From NCBI RefSeq assembly GCF_963691685.1, contig NZ_OY829290.1, positions 1,550,001 through 1,614,000 on the forward strand: 64,000 nt of DNA, given 5' to 3'. Position 1 is the first letter of the stretch. Every line of letters starts with the position of its first letter. Shown here piece after piece: positions 23,650-32,848 of this stretch. The notes under the pieces are model-generated. The model was given only the letters and a program-made list of their open reading frames with translations. It was not told where the DNA came from and searched no databases. This DNA is from Thalassovita sp. (GTDB taxonomy: Bacteria > Pseudomonadota > Alphaproteobacteria > Rhodobacterales > Rhodobacteraceae). Position numbers and translations under genes: made by a program.

Positions 23650-25638
23650 ATGACATTGACCGCACGTGCGCTGCTTTTGGCCAGCGCGGCATCCTTGACC
23701 GCTGCGCCGCTCTGGGCGCAAGAGATTGTAACTCCTCTGGAAGAGATCCGCATCGACTCGGACGCCGCACAATCGCTGCTGGGCAACGCCGAGATCACCG
23801 AAGAGGACCTTGAAAACCGCAACCCTGCCTCGCTGCAGGATGTGTTTGCGGGCGAAACAGCCGTGACCGCCAGCGGCGGCGCTGCCATTGGTCAGAAGGT
23901 CTATGTAAAAGGTATCGAAGAAAGCCTGCTGTCGGTCACCATTGATGGTGCACGCCAGAACAAATCGGCCTTCCACCACACCGGCAACGTCTTGATCGAT
24001 CCGGAACTGCTGAAATCTGTTGAGGTGACTTCGGGCCTGGCCCCTGCGGATGCCGGTGCTGGCGCGCTGGCCGGCACCATCGCCTATACCACCAAAAACG
24101 CCCTGGACCTGCTGGAGCCGGGTGAAACCTTTGGCGGCTATGCCTCTTACACCCACGGGGACAACGGGTTTGGCAACCGGGGGTCGGTGGCGCTGTTTGG
24201 CCAGCAAGGCGGCTTTGACTACCTGCTGAGCGTCGCCCGTCACAAGGGTGAGGATTATGAGGATGGTGACGGCCGTGTTGTTGAGGGGACGCAGGCGGAT
24301 CTGACCGACCTGAACCTCAAACTTGGCTTCACCACCGAAGGCGGCAATCGCCTGAGCTTTGCAGCCTCAAAAACCGAAGACACCGGCCTGCGCGCCGCCC
24401 AGCCGGGCCCGTTTGGTGCGCTGTTTATCCGCCCAGATTTCTTTGGCACGCTGGATCGCACCACCCAGGATCCGGTCGACAACGTATTGGTCGAAGGCCT
24501 GTCGCGCCGCACCTCCTACACGCTGACCTGGGATGATGACGGTCAGCAGGATGGTTTCTCACCCTTCGTGCAACTGTCTTATAACGAACAGGAAATTGAT
24601 GCGATCGGCGTGGCCGGCGTCAACAAAAGCCTGAGCGGTGTCATCAAGGATGACTTTGCCCTGTCCAACGGTGTGGTCACTGCAGGGATCGACTTCTTCC
24701 GTGAAACTGCCGAAGGCTGGATGGGCCCGGCCATCCCGCCGACCTTGGGTGGCGGCGAAGAAGAGCTGCGCAACATCGGTGTCTTTGCGCAGGCACGGCA
24801 GGAATTTGGGGAACGTGTCTCGGTCTCCTACGGCGCGCGGTTTGACGTTCAGAACTTTGACGCCGCCAATGGCGAAACCTTCAAATCAAACGGCGCCAGC
24901 GTAAATGCCTCGGTCGATGTGATCCTGACCGACGCCTTGACCCTGAACGCCGGTGCTGCCTCGACCTGGGGTGGGTATGAACTTGGCGAAGCGGCGCTGA
25001 TCAACTTCTTCACACCCTGGGACTACACTGGTTTCACCACGTCGCGGTCGAAATCCGCTCGTGTGGGTCTGCGCTACGAAATGGGCGCGCTGGAGCTGAG
25101 CGGTGCGTTCTTCCGGACGGAAATCAACGACCTGAACGCGGTGCTGCCTTCAAGCGGTGCACGTGGTGCAACAGCGGACATCACCACACAGGGCTTTGAC
25201 GCGGCGCTGCGTTATGACCTTGGTAATGGTTTTGTTGGGGTGAACTACACCTTCGCAGATGTTGAACGTGATGGCGATCAGATCAACTCGATCAGCTATT
25301 ACCTGGGCCGCCCGATGGGCCATATCTTTGGCCTCGAAGCGGTTGTGGATGCCACCGAAAACCTGCGGATCGGTGTTTCGGCTGAGATCGCGCTGGACTA
25401 CGATGAGACCGAAGATGTTGCCGGTATGAACGGGCTTGAGGGCTATGAGGTGGTGAATGTCTTCGCCGAATACACCCCTCCTTCGCTGGACAACATGACG
25501 CTGCGGTTTGAGGTGCGCAACCTGCTGAACCAGACCTACACCACCCGCGGTGCCGATGGTGCCGGGGCGGCGGAAAACATCCAGCCGCTGACCGAACCCG
25601 GCCGTACCCTGGCCCTGACGGCCAAGATGCGCTTCTGA
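23650..25638 (+). CDS. TonB-dependent outer-membrane receptor, siderophore type
   Basis: A 662-residue receptor. Signal peptide 1-24 (ends APLWAQ). The plug has ITEEDLENRNPASLQDVFAG, KVYVKGIEESLLSVTIDGAR and the segment DPELLKSVEVTSGLAPADAGAGALAG. The barrel ends in TLALTAKMRF with C-terminal phenylalanine. NLLNQTYTTRGADG is the usual pre-final-strand motif. The gene is followed by an AraC regulator and a siderophore-interacting reductase on the same strand, which supports ferric-siderophore uptake. Its ligand class cannot be fixed. It has no obvious operator shared with the other receptors. Confidence 0.85.
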   Translation: MTLTARALLLASAASLTAAPLWAQEIVTPLEEIRIDSDAAQSLLGNAEITEEDLENRNPASLQDVFAGETAVTASGGAAIGQKVYVKGIEESLLSVTIDGARQNKSAFHHTGNVLIDPELLKSVEVTSGLAPADAGAGALAGTIAYTTKNALDLLEPGETFGGYASYTHGDNGFGNRGSVALFGQQGGFDYLLSVARHKGEDYEDGDGRVVEGTQADLTDLNLKLGFTTEGGNRLSFAASKTEDTGLRAAQPGPFGALFIRPDFFGTLDRTTQDPVDNVLVEGLSRRTSYTLTWDDDGQQDGFSPFVQLSYNEQEIDAIGVAGVNKSLSGVIKDDFALSNGVVTAGIDFFRETAEGWMGPAIPPTLGGGEEELRNIGVFAQARQEFGERVSVSYGARFDVQNFDAANGETFKSNGASVNASVDVILTDALTLNAGAASTWGGYELGEAALINFFTPWDYTGFTTSRSKSARVGLRYEMGALELSGAFFRTEINDLNAVLPSSGARGATADITTQGFDAALRYDLGNGFVGVNYTFADVERDGDQINSISYYLGRPMGHIFGLEAVVDATENLRIGVSAEIALDYDETEDVAGMNGLEGYEVVNVFAEYTPPSLDNMTLRFEVRNLLNQTYTTRGADGAGAAENIQPLTEPGRTLALTAKMRF

Positions 25639-25644
25639 TCTGAC

Positions 25645-25680
25645 AATGCGGCGGGCCCTTCTGGGGCCCGTCGTCGCATT
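25645..25680 (+). terminator. Hairpin after second TonB receptor
   Basis: A long GC-rich hairpin, AATGCG plus CGGGCCC on one arm (25645-25658) and GGGCCCG plus CGCATT on the other (25664-25680). It lies 6 bp after the receptor stop. No T-tract follows, so a transcript-end or stability role is likely but not certain. Confidence 0.5.
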
Positions 25681-25797
25681 GCTGCTGCCTTGCCGGATCG
25701 CTATAGTGCGCCGCAAGGCACCAGCCCGCCGCGTCAGACGGCCAGCCTCCTGTGTCCTGTCCCTGTTCGTACAGGCATCACGCGCGAGGCAATTCAT

Positions 25798-26628
25798 ATG
25801 GCAATCGAAACCTACCCCGGAAATCTACGGATCGGCGTCATGGACGCGGTTCCAAAACAGGCCGTCAGCACCAAGTCATTGCGAGTGCAGGCGAAATTTA
25901 AGCTGCTGGTGCTGCTCAGCGGCTTTCACAGCTTCATGGTGAACTCAAAAACCGTGGTGCTGGATGCCCGTCAGCATCCGACCGCGGTGACCCTGTCCCT
26001 GCCTGATGGCGGTCAGATCTGCCATCTTGAACGCGGCGGAAATCCCTATCGCAAGCTGGCGATCGCGGCAGATTGGGACTGGTTTCAGGATTTCAGCGTG
26101 CTGACGAACACCGATCACCCGATGCGGACCGCGTCAGGCGGGGTTGAGGTGCGCAGCTGGACGCCCAGCACTGATATTGTCCGGCTGGCCACGCAGATCG
26201 TCCTGCCGCCCCCGGGCACGGATCCCGCGCAGGTCGAACTGGTGCGCATGTCCACTGCACTGGATATTCTGCGCCGTGTGTTGCAACGGCCTGATGATGG
26301 TGGCGGGCAGGAAAAACTCTCCCTAGCGGAAACCATTCGGCAACGTCTGTTGAAACAGCCGGATGATCCCACCCTGCTGCCGCGGCTGGAGGCGGACACC
26401 GGGCTTTGCCGCCGGTCGCTGCAACGTCATTTCAAACAGGCCTTTGGCGAAACAATCTCGGCCTATCAGCGTCGGGTGATGTTGCAATCTGCCCATCGTG
26501 CCCTGTGTGAAGACGGGGTTTCCATCGCCTCCGCCGCTGAGATCGCCGGCTATTCCTCCCCAGCCAACTTTTCCACCGCCTTTCGACGCGCCTATGGGGT
26601 GACGCCGAAGGTCTTGCAAAAGGTTTGA
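25798..26628 (+). CDS. AraC-family transcriptional regulator
   Basis: A 276-residue regulator. The C-terminal domain carries two helix-turn-helices: RLEADTGLCRRSLQRHFKQAFGETISAYQRRVML, then SIASAAEIAGYSSPANFSTAFRRAYGVTPKVL, the canonical AraC signature. The N-terminal 150 residues are an unassigned sensor domain (FKLLVLLSGFHSFMVNSKTVVL). ATG 25798 is favoured; a longer frame to 25690 overlaps the hairpin region. Like AlcR/PchR/YbtA regulators next to siderophore receptors, it probably activates the receptor and reductase genes when siderophore is present. A direct repeat suited to AraC binding lies directly downstream, before the reductase gene. Confidence 0.9.
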   Translation: MAIETYPGNLRIGVMDAVPKQAVSTKSLRVQAKFKLLVLLSGFHSFMVNSKTVVLDARQHPTAVTLSLPDGGQICHLERGGNPYRKLAIAADWDWFQDFSVLTNTDHPMRTASGGVEVRSWTPSTDIVRLATQIVLPPPGTDPAQVELVRMSTALDILRRVLQRPDDGGGQEKLSLAETIRQRLLKQPDDPTLLPRLEADTGLCRRSLQRHFKQAFGETISAYQRRVMLQSAHRALCEDGVSIASAAEIAGYSSPANFSTAFRRAYGVTPKVLQKV

Positions 26629-26639
26629 TCTGGCCGAAG

Positions 26640-26669
26640 TGCACAGCGGTCGCGATGAAAATGCACAGC
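26640..26669 (+). promoter_or_regulatory. Direct repeat, probable AraC-type operator upstream of reductase gene
   Basis: TGCACAGC occurs twice, at 26640-26647 and 26662-26669, exactly 22 bp apart (two DNA turns). This is the usual arrangement of half-sites for AraC-type regulators. The repeat is flanked by an outer inverted repeat GGCCGAA / TTCGGCC. It lies between the AraC gene and the siderophore-interacting protein gene. Confidence 0.5.
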
Positions 26670-26828
26670 CGCTGCGCGGATTTCGGCCATCAAATCATGC
26701 CCGATACGCTTTTCATTTTGGACCGAAAACGCTAAGCATCAAGGGCCAGCCGTTCCCGTAAAACCGCCGTCTTTGGCCGTCTGCGAACTGTGCAAGCTCC
26801 CGCCCAAATTTTCGTCAAAGGAGCTGCC

Positions 26829-27830
26829 ATGTTTGAGCAACGCGCCCATCTTACCGCCCCATCTTCGGTCATTTTTGACGCCATAGAAGGGCGTGCGAAA
26901 CAGGGGGGCTTCACGGCGGAACGCAGTGACAGCAGCCTTGTTGTGACAGCACCTTTGGGGGTGGTGGACATGCAGGCCACCAAGGGCGGCGTCGACATGG
27001 TCCTGACGGCGGAAAGCCCTGAGAAGCTTCAGCTTTTTGTGGACCTTTATGCGCAGCGGTTTGCGGATTTTGGCCTTGACAAGGCACTGAAATGGCAGAC
27101 GGTTTCGGCCAAGGTGCCGCGCAATCAGATGTTGGCCACAGTGACCGCATCTGAACAGATTTCCCCCAATTTTCACCGCCTGCGGCTGGAGGGTGATTTT
27201 GCCGCCTTCCAACGGCCCAATGCCGGTCTGCATTTCCGCTTCCTGTTTTCCAAAACGGCGACGGGCTGGCCCTATCTGGACGACAGCGGTGTGACGCAAT
27301 GGCCGGAAGGTGCCCAAAGCTGGCATCGCCCGCCTTACACGGTGCGCCGGATCAGCAAAGCGGCGGATTGGATTGATGTAGATATCGTGCTGCATGCCGG
27401 TGGCCAGACCACCGATTGGTGCCAATCGGTGGAATTGGGCACAGAAATTGGCCTGCACGGTCCCAGCGGTAGCAGCCTGCCAACGGCCAAATGGCTGGGA
27501 CTTGCGGGCGATGAAACGGCATTGCCGGTGATCCTGCATATGGCGGAACAGGCGGTTGAGGGTGCCGAAGGGCAGGCGCATCTGTTTGTACGGGATCTGC
27601 AAGACCGGCAGGACATCGTGACGCCCGCGGGACTTTTCGTGCATTGGCACCCGGTGTCTGAGCTGGAAAACCTTGAGGATATTCTGCGCCAGATGCCGCC
27701 CCAGCATGAGGACTATCATATGTTCTTTGCCGGCGAACGGCTGCTCTCCGGCCGGGCGCGCGAAACCTTCCGCGAGATGGATCTGGAAACCCGCCGCACC
27801 AAGGCGGCCAGCTATTGGTTGCGCAGCTGA
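26829..27830 (+). CDS. Siderophore-interacting protein with DUF2218 N-terminus (ferric-siderophore reductase)
   Basis: A 333-residue flavoprotein. Residues 1-90 match the DUF2218 domain. Residues 95-333 match the ViuB/SIP family: SPNFHRLRLEGDFAAF, the FAD-binding pair RPPYTVRRI and HGPSGSS, the NAD-binding LAGDETALPVILHMAE, and MFFAGERLLSGRARETFR, whose GE motif is typical. Members reduce Fe(III)-siderophores in the cytoplasm to release iron. AAGGAG before ATG 26829 fixes the start. It probably releases iron brought in by the receptor at 23650 and the ABC system at 31-35 kb. Confidence 0.9.
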   Translation: MFEQRAHLTAPSSVIFDAIEGRAKQGGFTAERSDSSLVVTAPLGVVDMQATKGGVDMVLTAESPEKLQLFVDLYAQRFADFGLDKALKWQTVSAKVPRNQMLATVTASEQISPNFHRLRLEGDFAAFQRPNAGLHFRFLFSKTATGWPYLDDSGVTQWPEGAQSWHRPPYTVRRISKAADWIDVDIVLHAGGQTTDWCQSVELGTEIGLHGPSGSSLPTAKWLGLAGDETALPVILHMAEQAVEGAEGQAHLFVRDLQDRQDIVTPAGLFVHWHPVSELENLEDILRQMPPQHEDYHMFFAGERLLSGRARETFREMDLETRRTKAASYWLRS

Positions 27831-27950
27831 CGCAGGCCTGTTCCACCCCTTGCTGCCAAGGTTCCTGTGGTTGAAAATATAGCTTTTGTTACCCCTTTAG
27901 AACGGGTTATAATGCTGTATTTCCAGCCACATATGGAATTGTGAAGCAAG

Positions 27951-28520
27951 ATGACACAGGCAAAAAAACGCGATGCAGCAGCGACCCAGCAGAGGATCCT
28001 GGAAGCGGCGCAGCGCGTTTTTCATGAAGAGGGCTATGATGGGGCGACCACGCGCGAAATTGCGCGCCGGGCCGAGGTCAACATCGCCCTGATCACCCGA
28101 TATTTTGGTTCGAAAATCGGTCTGTTTGAGAAAGCCGTCATTCCGTTTCTGCACATCGGCTGGCTGGTTGAAAACGGCGTTGAAGGTGTGCCGGAACGGC
28201 TGGTCGACACCTATATGGATACCCCGCCATGGCGCGGTTTTGATCCGATGATCGTCTTTTTGCGCTCGGCCTCCAGTGTGGAGGCGGGGCCCTTGCTGGA
28301 AGAGGCAATGAACCGCCAGATCGTCGCCCCGTTGATGGGCGCGCTGGAGGGGCCGGATGCCCGGGCCCGCGCCGTCTTGCTGGCGACCCAGATCGGCGGG
28401 CTGATCGTCTTTTTCCGGATTCTGGATCAGAAAACCCAAAGCCCCGAAGAGGCCGACGCGATGCGTGGCTATCTGATGACCTATTTCCGTGATCTTCTAA
28501 ACGGCAAAACGGCGCCCTAA
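27951..28520 (+). CDS. TetR-family transcriptional regulator
   Basis: A 189-residue regulator. Residues 10-60 are the TetR helix-turn-helix: ATQQRILEAAQRVFHEEGYDGATTREIARRAEVNIALITRYFGSKIGLFEKAV. The C-terminal domain has the helical TetR_C pattern (ARAVLLATQIGGLIVFFRIL). It lies between the siderophore reductase and the third receptor, convergent with the latter, with a terminator between them. It is the best candidate for binding the shared 14-bp dyad at the promoters of the third receptor and the ABC operon. No copy of that dyad was seen at its own promoter, so it would not regulate itself. Confidence 0.87.
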   Translation: MTQAKKRDAAATQQRILEAAQRVFHEEGYDGATTREIARRAEVNIALITRYFGSKIGLFEKAVIPFLHIGWLVENGVEGVPERLVDTYMDTPPWRGFDPMIVFLRSASSVEAGPLLEEAMNRQIVAPLMGALEGPDARARAVLLATQIGGLIVFFRILDQKTQSPEEADAMRGYLMTYFRDLLNGKTAP

Positions 28521-28550
28521 GACGCCGCTTCGGTAGTTTTCGGTTTAACG

Positions 28551-28577
28551 AACGCGCCGGTTGCCCGGCGCGTTTTT
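28551..28577 (+). terminator. Terminator of the TetR gene
   Basis: A perfect 10-bp stem AACGCGCCGG / CCGGCGCGTT (28551-28560 with 28565-28574), 4-nt loop, then T-rich TTTGTT. It serves the rightward TetR transcript and may also limit the leftward receptor transcript. Confidence 0.85.
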
Positions 28578-28578
28578 G

Positions 28579-30834
28579 TTAGAAGCTATAGGTCAGCTGA
28601 ACGCCAACTTCGCGACGATCACCCAGGCTGGCCGCGCTGCCCGGACCACTTTCATTCAGGAAATAGGTCGTGTCGAACAGGTTGTTGGCATAGGCCACCA
28701 GGGTTGCGCCGCTGCGCCACTGATAGCCCACTTCCAGATCCACAACGGTGTAGGAATCCAGGCCAAAGCCACTGACGCCAGAGTCGAGCGAGCCAGTGCG
28801 CGCGCCGGTGAAGGTCATGGTCCCGCTGGAGAACCAGCCGTCACCCGCGTTGTAGCGATACCCAACGGCCGCGTTTTGACGGGCGGTCAGCGGGAAGGCC
28901 TGGCCCGAGTAGTCATTGTCACCAACGATGAAGTCTTCAAACTCGGACTCCAGCAGGCCGATTGAGGCAAAGACATCCAGATTGGCACCGGCTGCATAGC
29001 TCAGTTCCAGCTCGGCACCGTAGCTGGTCGAGTTACCTGCATTGACGATGTAGGACGAAGAGGAGTCACCCGGCGTTGCCCAGACCTCAACCTGCTGGTT
29101 GCTCCAGTCATTGTAGAAGACCGACGCCGCAAGGGTCAGCTGATCCCCCATCATGCTGCCCCGGTAGGACAGTTCATAGTTATGGGTGGTTTCGGCATCA
29201 AACTCGTAGGCGAAATCGTCCGAGTTTCGCAGGCCTGCACCACCGGGACGGTAGCCCTGCTGGTAGACAAAGGCGACCTGCGCGTTTTCAGACAGATCGT
29301 ATTCCAGACCCAGCTTGGGGATCAGTACAGTGTCTTCAAAGCTGGAGTCGGTGCGCGACGGTGGCAGGGTGCCAAAGCCGGGCACCTCGATGGTGCTGAT
29401 CACTGTGGTCTCACGTTTGAATTTGTCCAGACGTGCGCCAGCCACAACGGTCAGGCCCGAGGAGACCTCATAGCCGACTTCCCCAAACAGGGCCGCGTTC
29501 GTCGCATCGGCGCGGACATCCGAATGCTGAATCACAGCCTGTCCCGGATCAACCAGAGCCGCAGCCGTGGTATCAAATACCCCTGTGCCACGGTCCTTTT
29601 CTTTGGCGACATATGCACCAGCGACCCAGCGCAGCGCGCCATCGTCATAGTTCAGGCGCAGTTCCTGACTGGTGATGGTGTTGTCAAACTCCGTGGTGTT
29701 GGTGATCCCATCCCAGAAGTTCAGTGCCGGATCGAAGGCGGCGCCAGTGTTGAGCGACTGACGGTCCGTGACCGAGTTGTTCCAGCTGGTTTGCGACGTC
29801 AACGTGATGCCATTGTCAAACTCATGCGTGGCTTCGACCCCGAAACTGGAGGATGCGGTTTCACGCAGATCCTGGAAGAACGGCATCGGGACAGGCATGC
29901 GCAGAAGGTTCGGGAACGGTGTCAGATCGCCCCAGGTGTCACCACGCAGCTCATCATAGCTGGGGGCGGGGCTGCCCCAAGAGCAGGTGGGGTCGCCGCA
30001 GATCGTGGTGCGGTCCGGCCCGGCGATGTCATTGTAGGTGGGGGAGTTTTCCGAACGCGCATAGGTGACCAACACGCGCGTGCGATCATCGCCGTTCGGT
30101 GTCCACAGCATGCGGGCGCGCAGCTGTTTGTAGTCATCGGTCGCGAAGTTGTCGTAGAGGTCATAGGCCTCATAGGACGGGTAGTTCAGGTCGCTGTCTT
30201 TTTCCGACCACTCACCGCTGAGGCGGAAGGCAAGCGTGTCATTGGGCGACATGTTCACCATCGCGCCAACCCGGCGCAGGTTGTTTTCGCCGTAGGTCAG
30301 CTGCACCTTGCCCGAGTTGTTGAGCTCCGGCTCTGCCGATCGCAGGTAGATCGCGCCTGCCAATGCGGCACGGCCTGACAGGGTGGACTGCGGTCCGCGA
30401 TAAACCTCAAGCTGCTGCATGTCGAACATGCCGGGGGTGCCGCGGCGGGTGGATTCCACCGTCTGCTGCACACCATCGATGTAGTAAGAGGCCAACGGCG
30501 TGCCAAAGGCACCCGGTGTCTGACCTTCGGAGTTTACGCCCCGCAGAATGAAACCGGCTTCGTTCTGATGTGGGGCGCTGGCGTTGGCAACCCGGGCAAA
30601 GACGTCTTTGAAATCCGACGTGGTGGCGGAATTCAGATCATCGCCGCCCACAACTGCAACCGAGGCGGTGCTGTCAGCCAGCGTGTTTGCCGAACGGTCG
30701 CCGTAAAGCACGATTTCGCTCAGTTCAAAGGCGGCGGTGTCTTCGCTGTCGGTTTGGTCTTGTGCAAGCGCTGCGGTCATTGCCAGCGCCGATGCCCCGC
30801 CCGAAAGCGCGGCAATCAAAAAGGCTCGTTTCAT
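28579..30834 (-). CDS. TonB-dependent outer-membrane receptor, siderophore type
   Basis: A 751-residue receptor. Signal peptide 1-25 (ends AALAQ). The plug has EIVLYGDRSANTLADSTASVAVV, GFILRGVNSEGQ, SYYIDGVQQTVES and LEVYRGPQSTLSGRAALAG. The barrel contains FVYQQGYRPGGAGLRN and ends VGVQLTYSF. This plug arrangement resembles the siderophore/catecholate receptors next to TetR and ABC genes. Its promoter carries two copies of a dyad shared with the downstream-region ABC operon. One copy lies inside the promoter spacer, so repression is predicted. The ABC importer at 31-35 kb is the likely inner-membrane partner. Confidence 0.88.
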   Translation of the reverse strand: MKRAFLIAALSGGASALAMTAALAQDQTDSEDTAAFELSEIVLYGDRSANTLADSTASVAVVGGDDLNSATTSDFKDVFARVANASAPHQNEAGFILRGVNSEGQTPGAFGTPLASYYIDGVQQTVESTRRGTPGMFDMQQLEVYRGPQSTLSGRAALAGAIYLRSAEPELNNSGKVQLTYGENNLRRVGAMVNMSPNDTLAFRLSGEWSEKDSDLNYPSYEAYDLYDNFATDDYKQLRARMLWTPNGDDRTRVLVTYARSENSPTYNDIAGPDRTTICGDPTCSWGSPAPSYDELRGDTWGDLTPFPNLLRMPVPMPFFQDLRETASSSFGVEATHEFDNGITLTSQTSWNNSVTDRQSLNTGAAFDPALNFWDGITNTTEFDNTITSQELRLNYDDGALRWVAGAYVAKEKDRGTGVFDTTAAALVDPGQAVIQHSDVRADATNAALFGEVGYEVSSGLTVVAGARLDKFKRETTVISTIEVPGFGTLPPSRTDSSFEDTVLIPKLGLEYDLSENAQVAFVYQQGYRPGGAGLRNSDDFAYEFDAETTHNYELSYRGSMMGDQLTLAASVFYNDWSNQQVEVWATPGDSSSSYIVNAGNSTSYGAELELSYAAGANLDVFASIGLLESEFEDFIVGDNDYSGQAFPLTARQNAAVGYRYNAGDGWFSSGTMTFTGARTGSLDSGVSGFGLDSYTVVDLEVGYQWRSGATLVAYANNLFDTTYFLNESGPGSAASLGDRREVGVQLTYSF

Positions 30835-30934
30835 TTTGCCATCCCATTGGTCTTGGTCGAGCTGGCTTTGTAGCTGGCGATGAAAAGGGGGCGCAGCGCG
30901 CTTGAATCATCCCCTGGCGCGCGGCGTTGCGGAG

Positions 30935-30977
30935 GTTATCGAAGCGATTGCTTGATAAGTCAACAAGTGATTACTTG
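30935..30977 (-). promoter_or_regulatory. Third-receptor promoter with operator in spacer and a second copy upstream
   Basis: Read on the minus strand: TTGACT (-35, 30958-30963), a 17-bp spacer, GATAAC (-10, 30935-30940). Two 14-bp dyads surround it. GAAGCGATTGCTTG (30941-30954) fills most of the spacer, and CAAGTGATTACTTG (30964-30977) abuts the -35. The second is nearly perfect, with 12 of 14 bases symmetric. A repressor bound here would block RNA polymerase. A third copy lies at 34908-34921. Confidence 0.68.
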
Positions 30978-30981
30978 GGTT

Positions 30982-31878
30982 TTATTGCGCGCCAGTTCGG
31001 GGTTGCACAGGGGACACATCCGGGGACGCAACCGGGGTGACACCCGCCCCGCCAGCGTCTGCCATCCGCGGCACACAGATCGGGGCGCCGGTCTGCGGGT
31101 GGCGCAGGATCTCAACATCCAGACCAAAGGCATCCCGCAAAATATCGGGTGTTACCACCTCTTGCGGGCTGCCCTCTGCCAGCAGCTGGCCGGCTTTCAA
31201 CAGGATGATGTGATCGGCAAACTGTGCGGCATGGTTCAGATCATGCAGCACAGCGGCCACGGTGGTGCCTTCGTCGCGGATCAGCCGCCGCACGAGCGAG
31301 AGCACCTCCAGTTGATGCGCCGGATCAAGGAAGCTTGTCGGTTCATCCAGCAGCACAATCCGGCCTTCCTGTGCCAGGGTCATGGCAATCCAGGCGCGCT
31401 GCCGCTGCCCGCCGGACAGTTCCTGCAACGGGCGATCCGACAGGTCTTTGGTTGCGGTTAGGCTCAGGGCCCGTTCAACCGCGTCGGTGTCGGCGGCGTT
31501 CCAGCTGGCGAATATCTTGCGGTGGGGATAGCGGCCCTGTGCCACCAGTTCCGCAACGCTCAGGCCTTCGGGCGCCACTGCCCCCTGCGCCAGATAGCTG
31601 ACCTGCCGCGCCAGTGCTTTGGTGGCGAAGGATTTGATCGGCTGGCCCTCCAGGGTCACGCTGCCGCGTTTCACCGGCATCATCCCGGCAAGGCTTTTCA
31701 GCAAAGTGGATTTCCCACAGCCGTTGTGGCCCAGAATGGCGGTGAACTTCCCCGGTGGCAGCGACACGTTGATGCCGGACAATACCGTGTGGTCACCGTA
31801 CCCCTGCCAGAGGTCGCGCGCCTGCAATCCACGTGCAAGGGTGGCGTTTTCGGTAAGGGTGGGCTGGGGATCAATCAT
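30982..31878 (-). CDS. Siderophore ABC importer, ATP-binding protein (FecE/FhuC type)
   Basis: A 298-residue ATPase of the iron-siderophore importer family. Walker A GHNGCGKST, signature LSGGQRQRAWIAM, Walker B RIVLLDEPTSFLD and the H-loop AVLHDLNHA are all intact. The C-terminal tail after PICVPRM is a variable Ala/Pro stretch. ATG 31878 with GGAAG upstream overlaps the permease stop by 8 bp. It is the last gene of the binding-protein, permease, permease, ATPase order. It energises import of a ferric siderophore delivered by the receptor at 28579. Confidence 0.92.
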   Translation of the reverse strand: MIDPQPTLTENATLARGLQARDLWQGYGDHTVLSGINVSLPPGKFTAILGHNGCGKSTLLKSLAGMMPVKRGSVTLEGQPIKSFATKALARQVSYLAQGAVAPEGLSVAELVAQGRYPHRKIFASWNAADTDAVERALSLTATKDLSDRPLQELSGGQRQRAWIAMTLAQEGRIVLLDEPTSFLDPAHQLEVLSLVRRLIRDEGTTVAAVLHDLNHAAQFADHIILLKAGQLLAEGSPQEVVTPDILRDAFGLDVEILRHPQTGAPICVPRMADAGGAGVTPVASPDVSPVQPRTGAQ

Positions 31879-32848
31879 TGCGTTTCTTCCAGAACAACCA
31901 GGCAAACAGTGGCGTGCCCAACATCGCCGTCATCAGGCCAACAGGCAATTGCACGGGCGCAAAGGCGCGGCGGGCCACCAGGTCTGCCAGCAGCACCAGG
32001 ATTGCCCCCACCAGCGCGGCGGCCGGCAGGAGCAGTTTATGTTTCCGCCCCACGAGGGCGCGGGCGATATGCGGGGCCAGCAATCCAACGAAGGACACCA
32101 GACCAGCGGCGGATACGGCCGCGCCCGCGATGGCGGCAACGGCCAGGATCATCAGGGCCCGGATACGTTCGACGTTTTGGCCCAGCCCCCGCGCCACGTC
32201 ATCGCCAAAGCTGATCACGTCCAACTCCGTCGCGAAGAGCCAGATCACGAGGCAGGGCAGCAGCAGCCAGCCTGCCAGCACTGCGGATTTGATCCAACGG
32301 CTGTCCTGCAGGCTGCCCAGCAGCCAGACGATGGCGCGCTGCAGTGAGGCGACGTCACCAAGGCTGGCGACAAAACTGGCCAAGGCCCCGGACAAGGCGC
32401 CCAGACCGATGCCAATCAGGATGATCCGCAAGGAGTTGCTGCCATCACGCCAGGACAGCACATAGATCGCAACAGACATGCCAAGGGCACCGGCGAAGCT
32501 GAACCACGGCAGCGCCGCGGCGGAGATGGATGTGTTGCCCACGATCAGGATCGTGGCTGCCAGCGCGGCGCCTGAATTGATGCCCAGGATCCCCGGCTCG
32601 GCCAGTGGGTTGCGCATGATGGCCTGGGTGACCGTACCGCCGAGCGCCAGAGCGGCGCCAACCAGAACGGCCAGAACCGCACGGGGCAACCGCAGATCCC
32701 AGACGATGGTGGTGATGTATCCGGGCACCTCGGCATCGCCGGTCAGCGCGCCCAGGACATCGCGCGCCGGGAAGGTCACTTCGCCCAGCCCAAGGCTGAA
32801 GACAAAGCTGGCGCTCAGAAGGCTGAGAAGGATGAACAATGTCTTCAT
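31871..32848 (-). CDS. Siderophore ABC importer, permease subunit (FecD type)
   Basis: A 325-residue FecCD-family permease with about nine membrane helices. The N-terminal LRLPRAVLAVLVGAALALGG is the family's first conserved motif. The central NPLAEPGILGINSGAA and the C-terminal FVGLLAPHIARALVG motif, which contacts the ATPase, are present. It overlaps the neighbouring permease by 4 bp (ATGA). Together they form the heterodimeric inner-membrane channel. Confidence 0.93.
   Translation of the reverse strand: MKTLFILLSLLSASFVFSLGLGEVTFPARDVLGALTGDAEVPGYITTIVWDLRLPRAVLAVLVGAALALGGTVTQAIMRNPLAEPGILGINSGAALAATILIVGNTSISAAALPWFSFAGALGMSVAIYVLSWRDGSNSLRIILIGIGLGALSGALASFVASLGDVASLQRAIVWLLGSLQDSRWIKSAVLAGWLLLPCLVIWLFATELDVISFGDDVARGLGQNVERIRALMILAVAAIAGAAVSAAGLVSFVGLLAPHIARALVGRKHKLLLPAAALVGAILVLLADLVARRAFAPVQLPVGLMTAMLGTPLFAWLFWKKRND

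Noticed and set aside
29182..30378. 398-residue frame on the plus strand
   Set aside because: Antisense of the third TonB receptor; a shadow.
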